A stretch of 12,422 nucleotides of DNA from Methanobrevibacter sp. (GTDB lineage: Archaea > Methanobacteriota > Methanobacteria > Methanobacteriales > Methanobacteriaceae). The stretch spans positions 1 to 12,422 of the forward strand of contig JAEEWY010000027.1 of NCBI GenBank assembly GCA_016291275.1, written 5' to 3'. This document shows, piece by piece, positions 1 to 5,895 of this stretch. Within the stretch, counting starts at the first letter, position 1, and each line of letters opens with the position of its first letter. Under the pieces are notes generated by a model, which saw nothing but the letters and a program-made list of their open reading frames with translations, was not told the DNA's origin and made no database searches. The translations under genes and the position numbers were made by a program.

Positions 1-1229
1 TAGGTACAGGTGCAGGAGGTTCATTGATAGCAATGGAGCTTGCAAAAGCAAATATTCCTGTAACAATTATAGAAAGAGGACCATACATAAAAAGCAAAGA
101 CTCATTTGAGCATTATGACATGAAATACTACGATAAGCGTTTGAAAAATACAAACAGCATCGACTTATTGAAGACAACTTGTATTGGAGGATCCACTATC
201 GTAGCTGCAGGAAATGGTGTAAGATTACTTGAAGATGAATTCAAGGAACTTGGAATAGACATATCTACAGAATATGATAAAATAGAAGAATTGCTTGGAA
301 TCCATCAAATGGATGATGAGCATATCGGCAAGGGAACACAACTCTTTATAGACTGTGCAAATGAATTAGGATTTGAAGCAATCAGAATGCCTAAATTCAT
401 TAGGGATGAAGACTGCAAGCCTTGCGGTAAATGTTCATTCGGCTGTCCAAGAGATGCAAAATGGAGTGGAAAGGACTTTGTTGATATAGCAATCGAAAAT
501 GGTGCAGAACTCATTACAGATGCTGAAGTAACAAAAGTAATCTTTTCAGATAAGAAAATCACAGGTGTTGAATACATTAAGGATAACAAGAAAGAAAACA
601 TTAATTCAGATTTAGTAATCCTTTGTGCAGGAGCAGTTGACAGTGCAGTTATCCTTCAAAAATCAGGAATTGACGCTGGAAATAAGCTCTTCTTTGACCC
701 ATTTGTAAGTGTAGGAGGATATTTAAAGGACATTAATTTCAACAGCGAAGTTCAGATGAATGGGCTTGCAATAGGTAAAGAATATATTCTTTCACCTCAT
801 TTCTCATCATTTATTGCAAAATACATCAAGGAATCAAACCCTGAAGTCGAAGATAAGGATATCTTAAGCATTATGGTTAAAGTTGAGGATGATATGGTAG
901 GTTCCGTCGATGCAGATGGAAACGTATTCAAATTCAATACAATCGATGACATCAGAAGAATAGCTCAAGGCTGTGCTGCAGCAGGTTCCATACTTGAAAA
1001 GGCAGGTGTTGATCCAACAACAATGACTTCAACAATATTTAGAGGAGCTCATCCTGGAGGAACTGCAGCTATTGGGGATGTCGTTGACAATAACTTAAAA
1101 ACAGAAATAGATGGTTTGTATGTAGGAGATGCAAGTGTAATCCCAATGTCTCCAGGAAAACCACCAATATTATTGATTTTAGCATTAGCTTTAAGATTAG
1201 CTAATCACTTAATTGAAGAAGTTATTTAA
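1..1229 (+). CDS. GMC-type FAD-dependent oxidoreductase with ferredoxin-like Cys motif, 5' truncated by window
   Basis: The reading frame is open from base 3, so the gene starts upstream; the first TTG at 24 is not the start. The first codons give the dinucleotide-binding loop GTGAGG, followed about 20 residues on by IIERG, the usual Glu that contacts the FAD ribose. A CIGGST...GNG stretch (180-226) and the C-terminal block HPGGTAAIGDVVD (from about 1050), then GLYVGDASVIPMSPGKPP, match the glucose-methanol-choline oxidoreductase fold, the last block carrying the active-site His region. Unusually, bases 414-446 encode CKPCGKCSFGCP, spaced C-x2-C-x2-C-x3-C-P like a [4Fe-4S] ferredoxin motif. 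Related cysteine-rich GMC proteins include long-chain alcohol oxidase-like enzymes, but the substrate here is unknown. The enzyme is probably cytoplasmic; no membrane segment is evident in the visible part. Family confidence is high, substrate confidence nil. Confidence 0.85.
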   Translation, partial: GTGAGGSLIAMELAKANIPVTIIERGPYIKSKDSFEHYDMKYYDKRLKNTNSIDLLKTTCIGGSTIVAAGNGVRLLEDEFKELGIDISTEYDKIEELLGIHQMDDEHIGKGTQLFIDCANELGFEAIRMPKFIRDEDCKPCGKCSFGCPRDAKWSGKDFVDIAIENGAELITDAEVTKVIFSDKKITGVEYIKDNKKENINSDLVILCAGAVDSAVILQKSGIDAGNKLFFDPFVSVGGYLKDINFNSEVQMNGLAIGKEYILSPHFSSFIAKYIKESNPEVEDKDILSIMVKVEDDMVGSVDADGNVFKFNTIDDIRRIAQGCAAAGSILEKAGVDPTTMTSTIFRGAHPGGTAAIGDVVDNNLKTEIDGLYVGDASVIPMSPGKPPILLILALALRLANHLIEEVI

Positions 1230-1343
1230 CTTATTTAAAAATAGAAATTAAAGAAAAAGGAAGTTTTTGAACTTATTTAAAAATAGAAATTAATGATAAA
1301 AGAAGTTATTTAACTTATTAAAAAATAGAAATTAATGATAAAA
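1218..1343. repeat. 42-bp tandem repeat, three copies, overlapping the end of the GMC gene
   Basis: Copies run 1218-1259, 1260-1301 and 1302-1343, each exactly 42 bp. Each starts GAAGTT and contains AACTTATT and AAAATAGAAATTAA. The first copy includes the last codons and stop of the oxidoreductase gene. Each begins with a small hairpin (AAGTTA-TT-TAACTT in copies 1 and 3, AAGTT-TTTG-AACTT in copy 2). A fourth, truncated copy starts at 1344 and forms the terminator hairpin listed separately. Confidence 0.9.
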
Positions 1344-1375
1344 GAAGTAATTTTACTTCTTTTTACTTTTTTTAA
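1344..1375 (+). terminator. Hairpin plus T-tract terminator of the oxidoreductase gene
   Basis: GAAGTAA (1344-1350), loop TT and TTACTTC (1353-1359) form a perfect 7-bp stem, followed by two T-runs to about 1373. It is the diverged fourth start of the 42-bp repeat; both arms differ from the other copies in a way that keeps pairing. Archaeal termination relies mostly on the T-run, so the hairpin's contribution is uncertain. Confidence 0.6.
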
Positions 1376-1429
1376 AATGAGATTTTTAAGAAAAAAATTA
1401 AAAAATGCTTTTTTTAAAAAAATAAAAAA

Positions 1430-1891
1430 TTATTCAAATTGATTATAAATCTCATCCGCTTGAACCAATCTTTCACAATAATGGCATCTTACTGTAATTG
1501 GATCTGATTCAACAAGATAAAACTTGCTTTCAATAGGTTCTTCAGTATTTGAAATACATTTAGGATTTGTGCATTTTACAATTCCGTTCAATTCCTTTAC
1601 CATTCTAACTTGATCCTTTGCAACAATTTCATAATCACGTATAATATTAATGGTTGCATCAGGAGCTATTAAGGAAATCTTATCTATTTCAGTATGTTCC
1701 AACTCCCTGTTTTCAAATTTTACAATATCCTTAAAACCTAATTTTGAAGAAACATTCATAGCAAGTGTTACATTTGTTCCTTCCTTCGGAAGACCTAATA
1801 TTTTCAATACTTGAAGTGCCTTATTGGCAGGAATATGGTCAATTACAGTACCATTCTCAATAGGCTTAACCTTTAGTTCATGTTTAGTCAT
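1430..1891 (-). CDS. pyrI: Aspartate carbamoyltransferase regulatory chain
   Basis: This 153-residue protein is the regulatory chain of aspartate transcarbamoylase, which carries the nucleotide effector site and pairs with catalytic PyrB chains in pyrimidine synthesis. It aligns along its whole length with the E. coli chain from memory: GTVIDHIPA (residues 14-22), a KFEN segment (58-61), IAPDATINIIRDYEIV (75-90), and a C-terminal zinc domain with four cysteines at 107, 112, 136 and 139 (C-x4-C...C-x2-C). Lys58 and Lys92 match the nucleotide-contacting lysines of E. coli PyrI. pyrB is not in the window, so the two chains are not encoded next to each other on the visible side. The start is fixed by the family's N-terminus. 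No Shine-Dalgarno sequence precedes it, and a TATA-like box about 28 bp upstream suggests a leaderless message. Confidence 0.96.
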   Translation of the reverse strand: MTKHELKVKPIENGTVIDHIPANKALQVLKILGLPKEGTNVTLAMNVSSKLGFKDIVKFENRELEHTEIDKISLIAPDATINIIRDYEIVAKDQVRMVKELNGIVKCTNPKCISNTEEPIESKFYLVESDPITVRCHYCERLVQADEIYNQFE

Positions 1892-1914
1892 GAATAATTA
1901 TATCTTTTAAATTT

Positions 1915-1924
1915 TATTTATAAT
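1915..1924 (-). promoter_or_regulatory. Candidate TATA box of pyrI (leaderless)
   Basis: The minus strand reads TTATAAATAA here, centred about 28 bases before the pyrI ATG. That is the normal TATA-to-transcription-start distance in archaea, so transcription would begin at or very near the start codon. This fits the absence of a ribosome binding site. Confidence 0.45.
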
Positions 1925-1992
1925 TTATTATAATAAAATCATATTTATGAATAGTTATATTTATTAAAAACAATAAAATAATAATGATTAAA

Positions 1993-2003
1993 CTTTATAA
2001 AAA
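1993..2003 (+). promoter_or_regulatory. Candidate TATA box of tldD
   Basis: CTTTATAAAAA is a good archaeal box A sequence. A start about 25 bp downstream would give a leader of roughly 35 bases containing the AAAGGAG ribosome binding site at 2042-2048. Confidence 0.4.
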
Positions 2004-2056
2004 AATTAAACTATAAAAAAATAAAAAATATTAAAAATACAAAAAGGAGTCTTAAA

Positions 2057-3427
2057 ATGGAAGAACATATAGACTTATTTAAAAAAATATTAACTAAAAT
2101 TGATGATAAGGTCGATTATGCAGACATTAGAGCAGGAAAAGGAAACAATACAAGCATAATCATGAAAGACAATCAAATTCAGGAAATCAACACAGGCCTT
2201 TCCACTGTTGCAAGAATAAGGGTATTGAACAATGGAGCATGGGGATTCGCTTCCACTAACGATTTTTCCAAATTGGAAGAGATAAGTGAAAAGGCAATCA
2301 AAATATCAAACTCACTCACAGGAGACATTGAACTTGCAGAATGTGAAATAGTTGAAGACAAGGTGAAGACTGATAGAAAAATTTCTGTAAGTGATGTGAC
2401 CATTGAAGATAAGAAGGAATTGATTCAGGAAGCGAACAAGGCAAGCAATGTTGGAAAGGTAGTAAGTACAACTGTCAGCTATTCAGACGGTGAAAGCCAA
2501 ACCGCTTTTGTCAGCAGTGAAGGAAGTGAAATCCTTGTAGACACTTCAAGAGTGGCACTTGCACTTAATGCAGTTGCTTCAAATGGAGAACTCATACAAT
2601 TCAATCATGGCAGTTTAGGTGGAGTGAAAGGGTTCGAAATATTGCAGGATGCAGACATCGAATCATTTGGAAGGAAGATTGGGGAAAAAGCAACCGAACT
2701 ATTGGATGCAAAACCTGCTCCATCAGGACGCTTTACAATTGTAGCTGACAACAACCTTACAGGAGTGTTCATTCACGAAGCTGTAGGGCATGCTGTTGAG
2801 GCAGACCTTGTCCTTCAGGACGATTCCATATTGCATGACCAGATGAACAAGAAAATTGGAACTGACATTGTAAACATATATGACGATTCAAGCTATAAGG
2901 ACGGATTCGGCTATTACCCATATGACGTTGAGGGAGTCAAAACCAGAAAGAATCAAATCGTTAAAAATGGGGAGCTTGTATCATTCCTCACATCAAGAGA
3001 AAGTGCAGGAAAATTAGGAATCCCACTTACTGGAAATGCAAGGTCATCAGTCAGTGACCAACCTATTGTCAGAATGAGTAACACTTTCCTTGAGCCAGGT
3101 GACTTAAGTTTCGAGGAACTTACTGAAGACATCAAGGATGGAATTTACCTTAAGGGTTCAAGAGGTGGACAAGTTGATACTGGTAAGGGAATTTTCCAAT
3201 TCAATGCAACTGAAGCATACAAGATTGAAAATGGTGAACTTAAAGATCACTTCCGTGATGTGTCATTATCCGGAAACATTCTTGAAACACTCAAAGGTGT
3301 TGACGGAATAGGTTCAGATTTCAAGCTTAGTGTAGGTTACTGTGGTAAAGGTGGACAAACTGCACCAGTCGGTGATGGGGGACCACACACCAGAATCTTG
3401 AATGCAATGGTAGGTGGAAGCAACTAA
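2057..3427 (+). CDS. tldD: TldD-family zinc metalloprotease
   Basis: This 456-residue protein belongs to the TldD/PmbA family. In bacteria TldD pairs with TldE (PmbA) to cut unfolded peptides and mature modified peptides such as microcin B17; the archaeal substrate is not known. The active-site motif HEAVGHAVEAD is at residues 240-250, with His240 and His245 as zinc ligands and Glu241 as catalytic base. The third ligand expected from TldD structures is the Cys in GYCGKGGQTAPVG (Cys429). The motif marks this as the catalytic TldD subunit rather than the metal-free TldE. Length is normal for the family. A strong AAAGGAG ribosome binding site lies just before the ATG. No TldE gene is in the window; the next gene is AMMECR1. 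The upstream pyrI gene is divergent. Confidence 0.95.
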   Translation: MEEHIDLFKKILTKIDDKVDYADIRAGKGNNTSIIMKDNQIQEINTGLSTVARIRVLNNGAWGFASTNDFSKLEEISEKAIKISNSLTGDIELAECEIVEDKVKTDRKISVSDVTIEDKKELIQEANKASNVGKVVSTTVSYSDGESQTAFVSSEGSEILVDTSRVALALNAVASNGELIQFNHGSLGGVKGFEILQDADIESFGRKIGEKATELLDAKPAPSGRFTIVADNNLTGVFIHEAVGHAVEADLVLQDDSILHDQMNKKIGTDIVNIYDDSSYKDGFGYYPYDVEGVKTRKNQIVKNGELVSFLTSRESAGKLGIPLTGNARSSVSDQPIVRMSNTFLEPGDLSFEELTEDIKDGIYLKGSRGGQVDTGKGIFQFNATEAYKIENGELKDHFRDVSLSGNILETLKGVDGIGSDFKLSVGYCGKGGQTAPVGDGGPHTRILNAMVGGSN

Positions 3428-3551
3428 TATTTATAAAAATTAATTTTATACTAATTTCATCACACCATCAATTTAATTGAAGCTACATTCAAAATAAACG
3501 ATTGATAATAAATAGTAAACAAATTGATAAATGAATATGTAGATGAAGTAG

Positions 3552-3571
3552 TCTAAAAATGATATTTTAGA
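3552..3571. repeat. 7-bp inverted repeat upstream of the AMMECR1 gene
   Basis: TCTAAAA and TTTTAGA flank ATGATA, 66 bp before the AMMECR1 start. It could be the end of the tldD transcript or an operator. In such AT-rich DNA it could also arise by chance. Confidence 0.3.
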
Positions 3572-3636
3572 TAAATTTCTAAAAAATTTACATTAAAATC
3601 TTAAAAAAATCATTGAAAAAATTTGAAGGTGAAAAT

Positions 3637-4194
3637 ATGTTAAGTGAAGATGATGGAAAATATTTGTTAAGTGTAGCAAAAGATGCTATTGAAACATATG
3701 TTAAGGAAAATAGAAAAATTGACACACCTTCAGATTGTCCTGACTATATGCATGAGGAACTTGGTGTGTTTGTCACATTGAACAAACACAATAATCTCAG
3801 GGGATGCATCGGTTACCCTGAACCTGTTTACCCATTGATTGATGCAGTCATTGATTCAGCAATTTCAGCAGCAATGAGAGATCCACGTTTCCCAAGTGTT
3901 GATGAAAGTGAATTGGATTCACTTGAATATGAGATTACCGTTTTGACCAAGCCACAAATCATTGAAGTTGAAAAGCCAATCGATTACTTAGACAACATTA
4001 CCATTGGTGAAGATGGGTTAATTGTTGAACGTGGATTCTATAGAGGCTTGCTCTTGCCACAAGTTGCTCCAGAACACAATATGGATAAGGAAGAGTTCCT
4101 ATCCCACACTTGCATGAAGGCAGGACTTAGACCAGATGCCTGGTTGGATAAAAATACAAAAGTATACAAATTCCAAGGGCAAATATTTAAATAA
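3637..4194 (+). CDS. AMMECR1 domain protein
   Basis: This 185-residue protein is a stand-alone AMMECR1 domain, a family found in archaea, bacteria and eukaryotes. The family signature LRGCIGYPEP is at about residues 53-62. It is followed by AISAAMRDPRFPSV, the EYEITVL strand, and a C-terminal RGLLLPQVAPEHN...FLSHTCMKAGL segment typical of the archaeal branch. AMMECR1 proteins often occur with MEMO-like and radical SAM proteins (AmmeMemoRadiSam); neither is visible here. The biochemical role is unknown, though the conserved CIG segment lies in a pocket that looks catalytic or ligand-binding. I chose the ATG at 3637 because AGGTGA (3627-3632) precedes it at the right distance; a TTG 24 bases upstream has no ribosome binding site. 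The protein looks cytoplasmic. Confidence 0.92.
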   Translation: MLSEDDGKYLLSVAKDAIETYVKENRKIDTPSDCPDYMHEELGVFVTLNKHNNLRGCIGYPEPVYPLIDAVIDSAISAAMRDPRFPSVDESELDSLEYEITVLTKPQIIEVEKPIDYLDNITIGEDGLIVERGFYRGLLLPQVAPEHNMDKEEFLSHTCMKAGLRPDAWLDKNTKVYKFQGQIFK

Positions 4195-4236
4195 AGCTTT
4201 TTATAAAAGTATTAACTTAAACAATAGAATTATACT

Positions 4237-4311
4237 TATTAGAATTATTAAATATTATATTATTAGAATTAATTAAATATTATATTATTAGAATTAATTA
4301 AAAAATTATAT
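4237..4311. repeat. About 25-bp AT-rich tandem repeat, three copies
   Basis: Copies at 4237-4260, 4261-4285 and 4286-4311 each start TATTAGAATTA and end in TTATAT. They are 24, 25 and 26 bp long and differ mainly in A/T-run length. The array ends exactly where the probable TATA box of the next gene begins. Confidence 0.8.
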
Positions 4312-4320
4312 TTATAAAAA
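4311..4320 (+). promoter_or_regulatory. Candidate TATA box of the NOG1-family GTPase gene
   Basis: TTTATAAAAA, preceded by A-rich DNA, would start transcription near 4340. That leaves a leader of about 30 bases with GGTGA at 4359-4363 as ribosome binding site. Confidence 0.45.
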
Positions 4321-4369
4321 TTACTGAAATTACAAAAATTAAATTATTATGATTACATGGTGATAAAAA

Positions 4370-5422
4370 ATGATGTTACCAACTATTCCAACTCCAGATG
4401 AATTATTAGATAAAGGTTTCAGAAGAGGTAAGAAGGCAGCTGATTTGAGAAGAGGAGAAAAGATGCCTAAACACTTAAAGGGCAAACGTATTGAAGAGAC
4501 AAGAGTAATCACTGCTTGCCAAGTCATTAAAGACAGACTTAAAATGATTTTGGACCGTACCCCTGAAATCGAAGAATTGCCTGAATTTTATCAAGATTAT
4601 ATAGACATCACTGTAGGTGTGGATGATTTCAAGCAAGCATTAGGTGCACTTAATTGGGCTTATGGTATTATTACACAGCTCGAAAAGGAATACGGTGCAA
4701 AAATAAGAAAATCATCTTCTGAAAGGGCAACTGGACTTAGAAAACAGGCTTATGGAAGAATCTCTTCAGTTGTTCATAAGATTGAAAAGGACCTTGATTT
4801 CCTTGACTTTGCAAAACAATCATTGAGAAACATGCCTACCGTTGACTTTGATGCAATAAGCATTGTAATTGCAGGTTTTCCAAATGTAGGTAAATCAACA
4901 TTGCTTACTCACATCACTGATGCTGAGCCACAAGTGGCTAACTATCCATTTACCACAAAAGGTATTCAAATCGGACACTTTGAGAAAAAATGGCAGCATT
5001 ACCAAATCATTGACACTCCAGGTTTATTGGATAGGCCTATTGGAGACATGAATGATATTGAATTGAATGCTATGGTAGCTCTTGAACACTTGGCAGATGC
5101 AATACTATTCATTTTTGATGGATCTGAAACCTGCGGATACCTTCTTGAAAATCAATACAATCTTTTAGAAGAGATTCAAAATGTATTTGATGCTCCTATC
5201 ATCTACTTATTCAATAAGATGGATATTGCTGAGTATGATGGCATAAGACATGATTACGTACAACAGTACATTGACAAATGTGAAGATCCATTGCTTATCT
5301 CAGCTGCTGAAGGAGAAGGTATTGACGAGATTATCGATTTAATTATGAAAGTTGAAAAAAGAGAAAGAGTTGAAGAAGAAGAGGAATATGAAGATGATGA
5401 AAATTACTTTGATTTAACTTAA
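4370..5422 (+). CDS. NOG1-family (Obg-like) GTPase, ribosome assembly
   Basis: This 350-residue GTPase carries all five G motifs: G1 GFPNVGKST (169-177), a G2 region VANYPFTTKG (189-198), G3 DTPG (215-218), G4 NKMD (282-285) and G5 SAAEGEG (311-317). The N-terminal 160 residues are helical and highly charged, with the GFRRGKKAADLRRG stretch typical of NOG1 (nucleolar GTP-binding protein 1). Eukaryotic NOG1 acts in large-subunit assembly, so a role in 50S ribosome maturation is inferred for the archaeal form. It lacks the long C-terminal extension of eukaryotic NOG1 and ends in an acidic tail (about 335-346, E/D/Y-rich). GGTGA at 4359-4363 is the ribosome binding site; ATG at 4370 and at 4373 are both possible starts. 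It is probably transcribed alone. Confidence 0.93.
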   Translation: MMLPTIPTPDELLDKGFRRGKKAADLRRGEKMPKHLKGKRIEETRVITACQVIKDRLKMILDRTPEIEELPEFYQDYIDITVGVDDFKQALGALNWAYGIITQLEKEYGAKIRKSSSERATGLRKQAYGRISSVVHKIEKDLDFLDFAKQSLRNMPTVDFDAISIVIAGFPNVGKSTLLTHITDAEPQVANYPFTTKGIQIGHFEKKWQHYQIIDTPGLLDRPIGDMNDIELNAMVALEHLADAILFIFDGSETCGYLLENQYNLLEEIQNVFDAPIIYLFNKMDIAEYDGIRHDYVQQYIDKCEDPLLISAAEGEGIDEIIDLIMKVEKRERVEEEEEYEDDENYFDLT

Positions 5423-5427
5423 GTAAT

Positions 5428-5475
5428 TTTTCATATTTTCTTTTTTTAATTTTTTTTACTTTCTTATTTTTTTAA
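5428..5475 (+). terminator. Oligo-T terminator region after the NOG1-family gene
   Basis: Several runs of six to eight T follow the stop codon within 50 bases. Closely spaced T-runs on the coding strand are the usual archaeal termination signal. Confidence 0.55.
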
Positions 5476-5539
5476 CTAATGTTACTATTTTTACTATTTT
5501 AAAAAAATCATATTCTAATTCAACTATTTTTATCAAAAC

Positions 5540-5564
5540 TTTTAGTAACTTTTTATTACTAAAA
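5540..5564. promoter_or_regulatory. Perfect 9-bp inverted repeat upstream of the first hsp20-side TATA box
   Basis: TTTTAGTAA (5540-5548) and TTACTAAAA (5556-5564) flank a 7-base spacer and end 8 bp before the TATA-like TTTATAAA. This position would suit an activator or repressor site. It is not followed by a T-run, so it is a poor terminator on the plus strand. Confidence 0.4.
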
Positions 5565-5570
5565 TAGAAA

Positions 5571-5622
5571 AGTTTATAAATGATGAATTACTAGTATACA
5601 TTGTGAATAAAAAGTATACTAA
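5571..5622 (+). promoter_or_regulatory. Promoter-operator module A upstream of hsp20-like gene
   Basis: A box A element TTTATAAA (5573-5580), preceded by AGAAAAG, is followed by the inverted repeat TAGTATAC (5592-5599), 14-bp spacer, GTATACTA (5614-5621). The expected transcription start, about 25 bp after the TATA box, falls inside the inverted repeat. A bound protein there would block initiation. Module B at 5725-5776 has the same layout and about 39 matching positions by hand alignment. Confidence 0.55.
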
Positions 5623-5684
5623 AAAATTCTAAATTTTTTAAATTTCTAAAAAATTAGAGAAAAATCTTAAAAAAATTAAGAATT

Positions 5685-5714
5685 TTGTATACTAAATAAT
5701 TAAAATGTATACAA
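5685..5714. promoter_or_regulatory. Second GTATAC inverted repeat, between the two modules
   Basis: TTGTATAC (5685-5692) and GTATACAA (5707-5714) are perfect 8-bp arms with a 14-bp spacer, the same geometry as in module A. It lies just upstream of the module B TATA box, where a bound protein could stabilise or loop with the neighbouring sites. Confidence 0.55.
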
Positions 5715-5724
5715 TTCATAGAAA

Positions 5725-5776
5725 TATTTATAAGATATGAGTTATATAGTATACATTAGAAATAAATGTACACTAA
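5725..5776 (+). promoter_or_regulatory. Promoter-operator module B, probable main hsp20 promoter
   Basis: TTTATAAG (5727-5734) is followed by TAGTATAC (5747-5754), a 13-bp spacer and GTACACTA (5768-5775), one base off the perfect arm. The predicted transcription start is near 5755, inside the repeat, giving a leader of about 140 bases. Being closest to the gene, this is the likelier promoter; A would add about 150 bases to the leader. Confidence 0.55.
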
Positions 5777-5895
5777 GTTTTATAAAAAATTTTATAAAAT
5801 TTATAGATCATGTTTATAATTTATAAAAATTTTTATCTATAAAACATAGGTACAAATTTTATGAATTTTAAAAATAATGTAAAGGAGTTTTTATT

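Noticed and set aside
24..29. TTG at 24 as the start of the oxidoreductase gene
   Set aside because: The frame is open upstream and encodes GTGAGG, the FAD-binding loop, so the gene begins outside the window.
3613..3636. TTG at 3613 as the AMMECR1 start
   Set aside because: It has no ribosome binding site; AGGTGA lies just before the ATG at 3637, where the family N-terminus fits.
4161..4168. GTATAC inside the AMMECR1 gene as another operator of the hsp20 set
   Set aside because: It is a single half-site within coding sequence (Val-Tyr codons), with no partner 20 bp away.
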